Source of the DNA: Firmicutes bacterium UBA2116
Lineage (GTDB): Bacteria; Bacillota; Clostridia; Tissierellales; Sedimentibacteraceae
DNA length: 64,000 nt
NCBI GenBank assembly: GCA_002331025.1
Contig: DCYG01000027.1
Coordinates: 1 to 64,000, forward strand
Direction: 5' to 3'
Shown here piece by piece: positions 51,658 to 60,448 of the stretch. Within the stretch, counting starts at the first letter, position 1. Every line of letters begins with the position of its first letter. A program made the translations under genes and the position numbers. A model generated the notes under the pieces. The model saw nothing but the letters and a program-made list of their open reading frames with translations, had not been told where the DNA came from and searched no databases.

Positions 51658-52935
51658 ATGGAGGCTTTATTCATATTAATTGCATTTTTTGCAATGCTGT
51701 TCTTTGGGATACCAATTGCAATTTGTTTAGGTGGTTCTGCTTTAATGTATATATTATTGTTTGCTAACATACCACCAATTATAGTTGCGCAACAAATGAT
51801 ATCGAGTGTGGACAGCTTTACTTTAATGGCAGTACCATTTTTTGTAATGGCAGGCGTATTGATGGAGTTTGGAGGTATTTCTAAAAGAACTATAGAATTT
51901 GCTAAATCATTAGTAGGACATTATACGGGAGGATTAGCGCTTGTTGTGGTATTATCCAGTGTTTTTTTTGCGGCAATGACCGGCTCAGGAGTAGCTGCAA
52001 CTGCTGCAGTTGGAGGAATAATGATTCCTGCAATGGTCAGAACTGGATACGATTCGGACTTTTCATGCGCATTACAGGCCACAGCAGGTATTTTTGGTCC
52101 GTTAATTCCACCCAGTATTGCAATGGTTCTTTATGCGGTATCTGCAAGTCAATCTGTAAGTGATATGCTTGTTTCGGGAATAGGACCTGGATTACTTCAA
52201 AGTATTATGGTAGCAACAATGGCTGTGATAATTTGCAGGAAAAGAGGGTTTAAGGGAGAAGGCAAATTTAGCTTGAAAAATGTTCTTATAAGCTTTAAGG
52301 AATCAATTTGGGCATTAATAGCACCGGTAATTATTTTAGGAGGAATATATTCAGGTACTTTTACTCCTACAGAAGCATCTGGAATTGCTTGTTTATATTC
52401 AATAATAGTGGGAATGTTTGTTTATAAGGAAATAACGTACAAAACTATTTTGCCTGTACTTGCTAAGGCCATGAAAAGTGCAGCAGGAATTATGTTAATA
52501 GTAGCCGCATCAGGAGCCTTTTCATGGGTGCTTACGCGAGAGCGCATACCTGCAATGGCAGCAGAATTATTTTTAGGATTAACTGACAGTTCTATTGTTT
52601 TCCTTTTTGTTGTTTCAATTATTGTATTAATTGCCGGATGTTTTATAGACTCAATTCCCATCATAACAATATTCACACCAATTTTTTATCCAATAGCTCA
52701 ACAATATGGTATATCATTAATTCATTTAGGAGCAATAATGGTTACAGGTACTTGTATAGGACTGACAACACCTCCTTTGGGATTAAATTTATTTATGGCT
52801 TCTCAAATAGGAAAACGTCCTGTACATATGGTTATTAAGGAGCTCATACCATTTATTATAGTTGTTATCATAGGATTAGTGGTTATAATTCTTGTTCCTG
52901 GTATTTCGACTTGGCTACCAAGTTTATCTAAATAG
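51658..52935 (+). CDS. dctM: TRAP transporter large permease (DctM)
   Basis: The 425-residue, 12-13 segment subunit that carries the substrate path and Na+ sites. Family motifs are FFGIPIAICLGGSAL near the start, FAAMTGSGVAATAAVGGIMIPAM, GIFGPLIPPSIAMVLY and TGTCIGLTTPPLGLNLF near the end. GGGAGGTG about 12 bases before ATG 51658 favours that start over ATG 51637, which precedes the site. It lies 29 bases after panB. The gene order M-P-Q (large permease, binding protein, small permease) differs from the common P-Q-M. Confidence 0.93.
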   Translation: MEALFILIAFFAMLFFGIPIAICLGGSALMYILLFANIPPIIVAQQMISSVDSFTLMAVPFFVMAGVLMEFGGISKRTIEFAKSLVGHYTGGLALVVVLSSVFFAAMTGSGVAATAAVGGIMIPAMVRTGYDSDFSCALQATAGIFGPLIPPSIAMVLYAVSASQSVSDMLVSGIGPGLLQSIMVATMAVIICRKRGFKGEGKFSLKNVLISFKESIWALIAPVIILGGIYSGTFTPTEASGIACLYSIIVGMFVYKEITYKTILPVLAKAMKSAAGIMLIVAASGAFSWVLTRERIPAMAAELFLGLTDSSIVFLFVVSIIVLIAGCFIDSIPIITIFTPIFYPIAQQYGISLIHLGAIMVTGTCIGLTTPPLGLNLFMASQIGKRPVHMVIKELIPFIIVVIIGLVVIILVPGISTWLPSLSK

Positions 52936-52972
52936 AAATAAAAATTAAATTTTTAACCTAAGGAGAATGAAA

Positions 52973-54004
52973 ATGAAAAAAAACAGAAAAGAAAGAATTT
53001 TGGCTTTTATATTAGTGATGATTATGACGGTTGTATCTATTACGGGGTGCAGCAATCAGCCTGATGGTGATTCAAAAGAAAAAATAAAATTAACTGCGGT
53101 TGTAGCAGGATTGCCTGAAAATAGTCCGAGTGGTGAGGCTCTCAGAGAATTTGCAAAATTAGTTAATGAATATTCGGATGGCACTATAGAAATTGACTGT
53201 TTTTATGGGTCAGAATTAGGCAATATTACTGCGGCTGTTGAAAGTATGGTTCAGGGTACTATAGATATAATGTCATCAGGCACATCATACTTCTCAGGTT
53301 ATGTACCTGAAATTCAAGTGTTTGAGCTTCCTTATATATTTGGAACAAACGAAGAGGCGAGAAAAACACTGGATTCTGAAATAGGAGATGAAATTAAAGA
53401 ATTATTTACTGACAAAGGAATTGTAATGCTGTCCTATTGGGAAAGCGGATTGAGACATGTCACAAACAGCAGACAACCGATAAAAACTCCTGAGGATATG
53501 AAGGGAATCAAGATCAGAACGGTAGTTTCAACTACTCAACAAAAAACATGGGAATCTTTTGGCGCAATTCCAATGGCAATTGATATGAACGAGACTTTTA
53601 CAGCAATGCAACAAGGTACCGTTGATGCACAAGAAAATACATTAGCACAAATAGTAACTGCAAAGTTATATGAAGTACAAAAATATTTGTCTTTAACCGG
53701 TCATGCATATACACCTATGCCCTTTGGAATTAGTAAAATTACATGGGATAAGTTAAATGACATGCAAAAAGATGCAATACAGAGAGCTGCAAATGAAGCG
53801 AGAGATCTACAGAGAAGTCTGGATGATATAAGTGACGTTGAAAATATTAATGTTTTAAAAGAATTTGGGATAGAAGTTGAAGAAAATCCCAACAGAGAAG
53901 AATTCGGAAAATTAGTTCAACCTGTATATGATTTGTTTATAAGCAATACAGGATCTGATTATTACCTAAAAGCAGTCCAGGATTACGTTAAATCCTTAAG
54001 ATAA
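52973..54004 (+). CDS. dctP: TRAP transporter solute-binding lipoprotein (DctP)
   Basis: A 343-residue extracytoplasmic binding protein. The signal peptide ends in lipobox ITGC (Cys about residue 25), followed by a Ser/Asp linker. The DctP fold is seen in LPENSPSGEALREFAKLVNE, GTIEIDCFYGSELGN, FELPYIFGTNEEAR and the carboxylate-site helix region VTNSRQPIKTPEDMKGIKIR with the Arg that clamps organic acids (IKIRT). Substrates are therefore most likely carboxylates. The ATG at 52973 has 7-base spacing from AAGGAGA; an ATG two codons earlier is less likely. Confidence 0.93.
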   Translation: MKKNRKERILAFILVMIMTVVSITGCSNQPDGDSKEKIKLTAVVAGLPENSPSGEALREFAKLVNEYSDGTIEIDCFYGSELGNITAAVESMVQGTIDIMSSGTSYFSGYVPEIQVFELPYIFGTNEEARKTLDSEIGDEIKELFTDKGIVMLSYWESGLRHVTNSRQPIKTPEDMKGIKIRTVVSTTQQKTWESFGAIPMAIDMNETFTAMQQGTVDAQENTLAQIVTAKLYEVQKYLSLTGHAYTPMPFGISKITWDKLNDMQKDAIQRAANEARDLQRSLDDISDVENINVLKEFGIEVEENPNREEFGKLVQPVYDLFISNTGSDYYLKAVQDYVKSLR

Positions 54005-54043
54005 TAATTGGTTAAATTAAATGAAAAAGGAGTATAAATTCAA

Positions 54044-54541
54044 ATGGTAAATGAAAATAGCTCAAATTGTATTGTGTCCCATATTGACAACGCTATAGGC
54101 TTTATTGGGTTAATAACTATAATTATAGTATCAATTGGTGTATTTACAAGATTTATACTACAAATATCCATTGCATGGAGTGATGAGTTTCTCAGAACGG
54201 TATTTATTTGGGCATATTTCGTCGGTTCGGCTTTGCAGTATAGGTCAGAAGGGCTTATGCGCCTTGAATTATTAGATCTAAATCTTAAAGATAAAGGCAA
54301 GCTTAATTCATACAAATTTGTTATAATGTTACAAGATGCAGTGTTGTTTGTATTTTCGGTTATGCTTATATATTATTCTACAACAATAATAGTCACACAA
54401 ATAGCTAATAAACAAGTAACAACAACAAGCGGTACTCCTGCTTGGGTTTCAACATCAGGATTTTTAATAGGTATGATTTTGATTTCAGCTTTTTCTCTAT
54501 ACAAATTATATAGTATATCTAAAGCTAAGGAATTAAATTAA
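54044..54541 (+). CDS. dctQ: TRAP transporter small permease (DctQ)
   Basis: A 165-residue protein with four membrane segments, the small subunit of TRAP transporters. Segment 2 has the family's WSDEFLRTVFIWAYFVGSAL motif. It follows the binding protein by 39 bases behind AAAAAGGAGTATAAATTCA. A long hairpin terminator ends the operon after this gene. Confidence 0.92.
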   Translation: MVNENSSNCIVSHIDNAIGFIGLITIIIVSIGVFTRFILQISIAWSDEFLRTVFIWAYFVGSALQYRSEGLMRLELLDLNLKDKGKLNSYKFVIMLQDAVLFVFSVMLIYYSTTIIVTQIANKQVTTTSGTPAWVSTSGFLIGMILISAFSLYKLYSISKAKELN

Positions 54542-54561
54542 ATATACGCAGCACAAAAATT

Positions 54562-54608
54562 AAAACCTTCTATTATAACTCGTTTCAAAATAATAGAAGG
54601 TTTTAATT
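54562..54608 (+). terminator. Terminator of the panB-TRAP operon
   Basis: AAAACCTTCTATTAT and ATAATAGAAGGTTTT form a perfect 15-base stem, with TTTTAATT at the 3' side and AAAA before the 5' side. Confidence 0.85.
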
Positions 54609-54609
54609 A

Positions 54610-54638
54610 TTGAGATTGATTATTATTTATAGTATAAT
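54610..54638 (+). promoter_or_regulatory. Promoter of the IclR-family gene
   Basis: TTGAGA, a 17-base spacer and a perfect TATAAT, about 48 bases before the GTG start. Confidence 0.65.
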
Positions 54639-54685
54639 AAAACACGCAGTAAATAAATTAATAAAAGTATAAGAGGTAAAATATA

Positions 54686-55465
54686 GTGTCTTATAATCAG
54701 GAAGAATACGTTTTAGATAAGATGGATGATAAAAATATAATTAAATCTAATATTAAAATTTTTCATCTGTTAGAAATTTTGGTGGATAATGGAAAACTTT
54801 CGTTAGGTGAATTAAGTCAATTGACAGGATACAGTAAAAGTAGTACTCAACGTATTGTAAACACATTAAAGCATATGAAGTATATAAATCAAGATAAAAA
54901 AAATAATGAATATTATCCCGCAGCAAAGCTATATGACTTGGGGTCGCGTGTTATTAATAATATTTCCATAAAAAATGTGTCAAAACAATATTTATTGGAA
55001 TTACGTAACATGACAAATGAGACGGTTAACTTAGGTATGCTTAATGAGGATAGTGTTATATATATAGACAAAATAGTATCTAATTCGCCGCTAAGGATAG
55101 AACTGGAGCTGGGTATAAGGTTTCCAATTTATTGCAGCGCTTTAGGAAAATCTATAGCTGCTTTTGTAGATGAAGAAATAACATTTAGTAATAAATATAT
55201 AAAATATACCGAAAATACAATATCATCAGATGAAGAATTAAAAAAAGAATTAATTACGATTAAAAAACAGGGATATGCCATCGATAATGAAGAATATGTA
55301 CCAGGATTAGTTTGCATAAGTGTTCCTATATTAAATTTAAGTGGATACGCTATTGCAAGCATAAGTATATCTATACCCGCTTTCAGGTATGATAATAATC
55401 AAATTGACTATTATGTTAACTTATTAAAAGAGACTGCAAGAAAAATTCAGGGTGAATTATTTTAA
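54686..55465 (+). CDS. IclR-family transcriptional regulator
   Basis: A 259-residue regulator. Residues about 22-85 are the winged helix: IKIFHLLEILVDNGKLSLGE and QLTGYSKSSTQRIVNTLKHM (recognition helix). The C-terminal effector domain has VNLGMLNEDSVIYIDKI, RFPIYCSALGKSIAAF and VPGLVCISVPI, as in IclR/PcaR, which bind small carboxylates. Start is GTG at 54686 after AGAGGTAAAATATA. Its position next to panB and the carboxylate TRAP transporter makes them the probable targets. Confidence 0.93.
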   Translation: MSYNQEEYVLDKMDDKNIIKSNIKIFHLLEILVDNGKLSLGELSQLTGYSKSSTQRIVNTLKHMKYINQDKKNNEYYPAAKLYDLGSRVINNISIKNVSKQYLLELRNMTNETVNLGMLNEDSVIYIDKIVSNSPLRIELELGIRFPIYCSALGKSIAAFVDEEITFSNKYIKYTENTISSDEELKKELITIKKQGYAIDNEEYVPGLVCISVPILNLSGYAIASISISIPAFRYDNNQIDYYVNLLKETARKIQGELF

Positions 55466-55618
55466 TTGCACATTTAAAGAAAACGTTGTGTAAGTGAATT
55501 TTGTATACTTTGTTAAAACATAAATATAATTGTGTTTTGCGATATCATACTCTATAATATAATACAAATATATTTTTTATAAATACTATAAAAACGATAA
55601 CATTTTTTAGGAGGAGCA

Positions 55619-57304
55619 ATGCCAGATAAATTTTTAAGTGATATTGAAATTGCACAGCAAGCAACTATGCAGGTAATTAACAACATAGCTGAGAAAATAG
55701 GTATACCCGATCAGTATGTAGAAAATTACGGTAAATATAAAGCTAAAATAGACTTTAGATATTTACAGAACGAATTAAAAGATAACGAAGATGCTAAGCT
55801 TATATTAGTTTCAGCCATTAATCCCACTCCTGCAGGCGAAGGTAAAACAACAACAACAATCGGCTTAGGAGACTCACTTTCAAGTTTAGGACAAAAAACA
55901 ATAATCGCACTTCGCGAACCATCCTTAGGACCGGTATTCGGTGTTAAAGGCGGAGCAGCAGGCGGGGGATATGCTCAGGTCGTTCCTATGGAAGATATTA
56001 ATCTTCACTTTACAGGTGATTTTCATGCAATAGGTGCGGCAAATAATCTTCTTGCGGCAATGATTGATAACCATATCCATCAAGGAAATGAATTGGATAT
56101 AGATACAAGGAGAATTGTATGGAGAAGAGCCGTTGACATGAATGACAGGCAGCTGAGAAGAATAGTTAACGGCCTTGGTGGAAAAACAGAAGGTGTTGTA
56201 AGAGAGGATGGATTCGATATTACTGTTGCTTCCGAAGTAATGGCTATTTTCTGTCTATCTAACGATATACTGGAATTAAAAGAAAATTTATCAAAAATAG
56301 TTGTTGCGTACAGTAGAAGCGGTGAAGCAGTTACAGCAGGTCAGTTAAAAGCGGAAGGTGCCATGGCAGCTTTATTAAAGGATGCATTAAAACCAAATTT
56401 GGTTCAGACATTGGAGGGAACGGCCGCATTTATACACGGAGGACCTTTTGCAAATATAGCTCACGGCTGTAACAGTGTTATCGCTACGAAAATGGCAAGC
56501 AAAATTGCTGATTATGTAGTTACTGAAGCAGGCTTTGGAGCAGACTTGGGAGCCGAAAAATTTATAGATATAAAATGCCGTAAAACAGGTTTAAAACCAA
56601 GTGCCGTAGTTATCGTTGCTACAGTAAAAGCTTTGAAATATAATGGCGGAGTTGCAAAAACAGATTTGGGTTCGGAAAATTTGGCTGCATTAGAAAAAGG
56701 ACTTCCAAACTTATTGAAGCATGTTGAAAATATTACTCAGGTATTTAAGCTTCCTGCGGTTGTAGCTATAAATAAATTCCCGACAGATACAGATGAGGAA
56801 CTTAACTTAATTAAAGAAAAGTGTAAGGAATTAGGTGTAAATGTTGCATTGTCCGAGGTTTGGGGCAAGGGAAGCAAGGGCGGTCAGGAGCTTGCTAATG
56901 AAGTTATAAGATTAACTGAAAAGCCGGGTGAGTTAGAATTTGCATATGACTTAAATCTATCTGTAAAAGAAAAGATTAAAGCAATTGCGACCAAGCTTTA
57001 CGGTGCATCTGATGTAGAGTTCGCTCCGAAAGCAAACAAGGAAATAGCAAATATTGAAAAGCTCGGATTTAGCAATATGCCAATATGCATGGCTAAAAAT
57101 CAGTATTCATTGACTGATGATCCTAAAGTATTGGGAAGACCGACTAATTTTAAAATTACAATAAGAGACATTACAATATCTGCGGGAGCAGGATTTTTGG
57201 TAGCACTTACAGGAGATATAATGAAAATGCCGGGACTTCCTAAGGTTCCTGCAGCAGAAACCATAGATGTTGATGTAGACGGAAAGATAAAGGGACTGTT
57301 TTAG
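55619..57304 (+). CDS. fhs: Formate-tetrahydrofolate ligase
   Basis: Makes 10-formyl-THF from formate, THF and ATP; reversible, and central to the Wood-Ljungdahl methyl branch and to purine and glycine fermentation. The 561-residue length is normal. The ATP loop NPTPAGEGKTTTTIGL spans residues 69-84. FGVKGGAAGGGYAQVVPMED, FTGDFHAIGAANNLLAA and FAPKANKEIANIEKLGF are family signatures. TTTAGGAGGAGCA precedes the ATG. It is followed by a hairpin and then the formate dehydrogenase genes, which supply or use formate. Confidence 0.97.
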   Translation: MPDKFLSDIEIAQQATMQVINNIAEKIGIPDQYVENYGKYKAKIDFRYLQNELKDNEDAKLILVSAINPTPAGEGKTTTTIGLGDSLSSLGQKTIIALREPSLGPVFGVKGGAAGGGYAQVVPMEDINLHFTGDFHAIGAANNLLAAMIDNHIHQGNELDIDTRRIVWRRAVDMNDRQLRRIVNGLGGKTEGVVREDGFDITVASEVMAIFCLSNDILELKENLSKIVVAYSRSGEAVTAGQLKAEGAMAALLKDALKPNLVQTLEGTAAFIHGGPFANIAHGCNSVIATKMASKIADYVVTEAGFGADLGAEKFIDIKCRKTGLKPSAVVIVATVKALKYNGGVAKTDLGSENLAALEKGLPNLLKHVENITQVFKLPAVVAINKFPTDTDEELNLIKEKCKELGVNVALSEVWGKGSKGGQELANEVIRLTEKPGELEFAYDLNLSVKEKIKAIATKLYGASDVEFAPKANKEIANIEKLGFSNMPICMAKNQYSLTDDPKVLGRPTNFKITIRDITISAGAGFLVALTGDIMKMPGLPKVPAAETIDVDVDGKIKGLF

Positions 57305-57332
57305 ACAGCATTTATTATTCAAACATCTGAAT

Positions 57333-57363
57333 ACAGCCGACACTGAATAATTGTGTCGGCTGT
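57333..57363 (+). terminator. Hairpin between fhs and the formate dehydrogenase genes
   Basis: ACAGCCGACAC and GTGTCGGCTGT form a perfect 11-base GC-rich stem, followed by CTCATTT. The T-tract is poor and no new promoter is visible in the 25 bases before the next gene, so it may be a partial terminator or an mRNA stabiliser. Confidence 0.6.
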
Positions 57364-57387
57364 CTCATTTCAATAAGGAGAACAAAG

Positions 57388-57882
57388 ATGGAGTTTGTAT
57401 TTGACAAAGAGAAAAACAAAGAAAAAATTGAAAGCTTCAAAATGTTCATACAAGATCATAAGGATACTCCCGGTGTGCTTATGCCGGTATTGCAGGAAGC
57501 ACAGGAAGTCTTTGGTTATTTGCCGAGAGAAATCATGCAATTAATATCAAGATCTTTAAAAATTCCAATGGCTGAAATTTATGGAGTTGCTACATTCTAT
57601 TCACAATTTTCTTTTATACCTAAAGGAAAAAACATTATAAGCGTATGTCTTGGTACAGCTTGCTATGTAAAGGGTGCACAAGCTATATTGGAGGAAATTG
57701 AAGCTGTCCTGGGTATAAAGGCAGGAAATACCACACCCGATCTGAAATTTTCAATTGATTCTACAAGATGTGTCGGTGACTGCAGCCTAGCGCCTGTTAT
57801 AGTCATCAATGAGGATGTATACGCTAAGGTTACGAAGAATAAGGTAAAAGAATTGATTGAAAAGTATAGAAACGAGGTGTAG
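57388..57882 (+). CDS. NuoE/HydC-like [2Fe-2S] subunit of the formate dehydrogenase complex
   Basis: A 164-residue thioredoxin-like ferredoxin. It has a helical N-terminus (GVLMPVLQEAQEVFGYLPRE), then AEIYGVATFYSQFSFIPKGK and the four cluster Cys in CLGTACYVKGA and CVGDCSLAPVIVIN. Its partners are NuoF-like and NuoG-like proteins downstream, as in NAD-linked formate dehydrogenases and electron-bifurcating hydrogenases. In the bifurcating formate dehydrogenase of Gottschalkia acidurici the equivalent is HylC. AATAAGGAGAACAAAG precedes the start. Confidence 0.93.
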   Translation: MEFVFDKEKNKEKIESFKMFIQDHKDTPGVLMPVLQEAQEVFGYLPREIMQLISRSLKIPMAEIYGVATFYSQFSFIPKGKNIISVCLGTACYVKGAQAILEEIEAVLGIKAGNTTPDLKFSIDSTRCVGDCSLAPVIVINEDVYAKVTKNKVKELIEKYRNEV

Positions 57883-57886
57883 AAAA

Positions 57887-59482
57887 GTGTTAACACTTGA
57901 AAGATTGCAGCAAATACGTAAGGAGCATAGACCAATTCTTGAAGCACGCGTCAGAGAGGCAGGAAATGCAGATATAAATGAGGATGGTTCTATCGTTTTA
58001 AACGGAGATTATTATAAGAAGCAGGTAAGAATTGCACTTAAGAACTGCGGGATTATAAATCCTATGATGATTGAGGATTATATAGCGGCAGACGGTTATT
58101 CGGCACTGGCAAATATCTTATTTAATAAATCCAGTGGTGAAGTTATAGATGATATGGTGGCTTCAAATCTCAGAGGCAGAGGCGGTGCAGGATTTCCAAC
58201 GGGCAGGAAATGGAATGAGGCCTATAAATATGATGCAGGTCAAAAGTTCATGATTTGTAATGCAGACGAGGGCGACCCCGGTGCATTTATGGACAGGTCT
58301 ATTTTGGAGAATGACCCTCATTCAGTGCTGGAGGGAATGGCGATAGGAGGCTATGCTGTTGGTGCTGATAAAGGCTTTATATATGTAAGAGCAGAGTATC
58401 CCATAGCCGTAAAAAGGCTCAGGTCGGCAATAGAGCAGGCAAAAGAGCTTGGAATACTCGGCAACAACATTTTAGGAACAGGCTTCAGCTTTGATATAGA
58501 GTTGCGTCTGGGTTCAGGTGCTTTTGTTTGTGGAGAAGGTACGGCTCTTATAGAATCTATCGAAGGTAAAAGAGGAATGCCGAGAACTAAGATTCACAGA
58601 ACTGCACATAAGGGTCTGTGGCAGAAACCTACCATTATAAATAATGTTGAAACCTATGCAAATGTGCCTGTAATATTTCAAAAGGGTGTTGATTGGTTCA
58701 GAAGTATAGGGACCGAAAAATCTCCCGGAACAAAGGTGTTTTCCTTAGTGGGAAAGGTTCAGAATGCAGGGCTTGTTGAAGTTCCCATGGGTACGCCTCT
58801 CAGAGAAATTGTATATGATATCGGCGGGGGAGTACAGGATGGAAAGGGCTTCAAAGCAGTTCAGACAGGTGGTCCTTCGGGAGGGTGTATACCCGCACAT
58901 CTGATTGATACTCCCGTTGATTTTGAATCTTTGGGAAAAATCGGCTCCATAATGGGTTCTGGCGGTATGGTAGTTATGGACGAAGATACCTGTATGGTTG
59001 ATGTGGCAAGATTTTTCCTGGAGTTCACTGTTGATGAATCCTGTGGAAAATGTGTGCCTTGCAGGGAAGGCACAAAGAGGATGCTTGAAATTCTTGAAAG
59101 AATAGTAGCGGGTCACGGCGAAGAGGGAGACATTGAGCTGATGGAGGACCTTTCCGGAACCATAAGCAAAGCATCGTTGTGCGGTCTCGGACAGACTGCA
59201 TCAAATCCTGTAGTAACTACAATTAAATATTTTAGAGATGAATACGAGGCGCACATTAATGAGAAAAAATGTCCTTCCGGCTCTTGTCGGCCTTTGATAA
59301 AATATTTCATAACAGAGGCTTGTATAGGATGTACCAGATGTGCTAAAAGCTGCCCTGTTGATTCTTGCATTACGGGAAAGGTAAAGGAAAGACACGTGAT
59401 AAATCAGGATGTCTGTATTAAATGTGGTACCTGCTATGAAGTATGTCCTGTTAAGCCGGTAAAGGCAGTGGTGAAAGGATAG
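57887..59482 (+). CDS. NuoF/HydB-like NAD(P)- and FMN-binding subunit
   Basis: A 531-residue diaphorase subunit. SNLRGRGGAGFPTGRKWNEA binds FMN, the following CNADEGDPGAFMDRSILE binds NADH, and ESCGKCVPCREGTKRMLEIL with a Cys further on holds a [4Fe-4S] cluster. The C-terminus has an added two-cluster ferredoxin (CIGCTRCAKSCPVDSC and CIKCGTCYEVCPVKP), typical of HydB/HylB proteins and not of complex I NuoF. These clusters allow ferredoxin exchange and hence flavin-based bifurcation. The start is GTG at 57887 behind GAGGTGTAGAAAA; the longer frame lies inside the previous gene. Confidence 0.93.
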   Translation: MLTLERLQQIRKEHRPILEARVREAGNADINEDGSIVLNGDYYKKQVRIALKNCGIINPMMIEDYIAADGYSALANILFNKSSGEVIDDMVASNLRGRGGAGFPTGRKWNEAYKYDAGQKFMICNADEGDPGAFMDRSILENDPHSVLEGMAIGGYAVGADKGFIYVRAEYPIAVKRLRSAIEQAKELGILGNNILGTGFSFDIELRLGSGAFVCGEGTALIESIEGKRGMPRTKIHRTAHKGLWQKPTIINNVETYANVPVIFQKGVDWFRSIGTEKSPGTKVFSLVGKVQNAGLVEVPMGTPLREIVYDIGGGVQDGKGFKAVQTGGPSGGCIPAHLIDTPVDFESLGKIGSIMGSGGMVVMDEDTCMVDVARFFLEFTVDESCGKCVPCREGTKRMLEILERIVAGHGEEGDIELMEDLSGTISKASLCGLGQTASNPVVTTIKYFRDEYEAHINEKKCPSGSCRPLIKYFITEACIGCTRCAKSCPVDSCITGKVKERHVINQDVCIKCGTCYEVCPVKPVKAVVKG

Positions 59483-59490
59483 GTATTGAG

Positions 59491-60444
59491 ATGGCAAATG
59501 TTAAAATTATAATAGATGGTCAGAAAATTACGGTTCCTGATGATACTTCTATATTGGAAGCTGCAAAAAAGCTTGATATTGAAATACCTGCTCTTTGTTA
59601 TGATCCCAACCTTGATGTGGTGGCTGCATGCCGCCTGTGCGTTGTTGAAATAGAAGGCAGCAATAAGCTTGAAACATCCTGTTCTACAAGAGTCAGGGAT
59701 GGAATGGTAATTCATACTAAAAGTGATTTGGTTGTAAAGACAAGAAAGGATGTATTACAGTTATTACTGGACAGCCATCCGAACGATTGTCTTACATGCC
59801 AGAAGGCAGGAGAATGCTATTTACAAAAATACGCTTATGAATATGGATTGAAATTCAGAGACCATAGTGGTTCTATGCGACCGCAGCTGTTGGATACTTC
59901 AAGCCCATACATTCTTAAGGACAATGCAAAATGTATCCTGTGCGGAAAATGTGTAAGGACCTGTGCTCAGGTGAGTGATAGAATGGTTCTATCCTTCTCC
60001 GAGAGGGGATATAGTACCAAAATAATTGCAGATTTTGATCAGACGCTTGAAGAATCAAGCTGTGTATCCTGTAACAGGTGCGTCACGGTATGTCCTGTAG
60101 GTGCCTTGGTCGATAAGAGAGCCATGGGAAAAATAAGAGCGTGGGATGGTTCATCAAAAGTAATAAATTGTAAATCATGTCAGTATGGCTGCGAATTTGA
60201 AATAAAATCAAAAGGAGCAGTGAATCTGGCTGTTGTTGCCAAGCCGTCTGCCAATGGTCGTCCGCTATGCTTAAAGGGTCGTCTTACGACTGAGCTTTTA
60301 TATGTTGATAAACCGGAAGCTCCGTACAGAAAGATAAACGGACAATTTATCGAAACTAATTGGATGAAAATGTTAGGTATCGAAGATATATTAGAAAGAA
60401 TTGATAAAATAAATGCAGAAAAGGAAAGCAAAGGGAAGGAGTGA
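59491..60444 (+). CDS. NuoG-like iron-sulfur subunit lacking the molybdopterin domain
   Basis: A 317-residue electron-transfer protein. In order: [2Fe-2S] plant-type domain (CYDPNLDVVAACRLCVVEIEG region), His-Cys [4Fe-4S] motif (SHPNDCLTCQKAGEC), a two-[4Fe-4S] ferredoxin (CILCGKCVRTC and CVSCNRCVTVCP), then the Cys motif CKSCQYGCEFE with CLKGR that opens molybdopterin oxidoreductases. The protein ends there, without a Mo-binding domain. The same domain order forms the first 280 residues of the next protein, so one arose from duplication of the other. It may wire FdhA to the diaphorase, like HylA. Confidence 0.9.
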   Translation: MANVKIIIDGQKITVPDDTSILEAAKKLDIEIPALCYDPNLDVVAACRLCVVEIEGSNKLETSCSTRVRDGMVIHTKSDLVVKTRKDVLQLLLDSHPNDCLTCQKAGECYLQKYAYEYGLKFRDHSGSMRPQLLDTSSPYILKDNAKCILCGKCVRTCAQVSDRMVLSFSERGYSTKIIADFDQTLEESSCVSCNRCVTVCPVGALVDKRAMGKIRAWDGSSKVINCKSCQYGCEFEIKSKGAVNLAVVAKPSANGRPLCLKGRLTTELLYVDKPEAPYRKINGQFIETNWMKMLGIEDILERIDKINAEKESKGKE

Positions 60445-60448
60445 TAGA

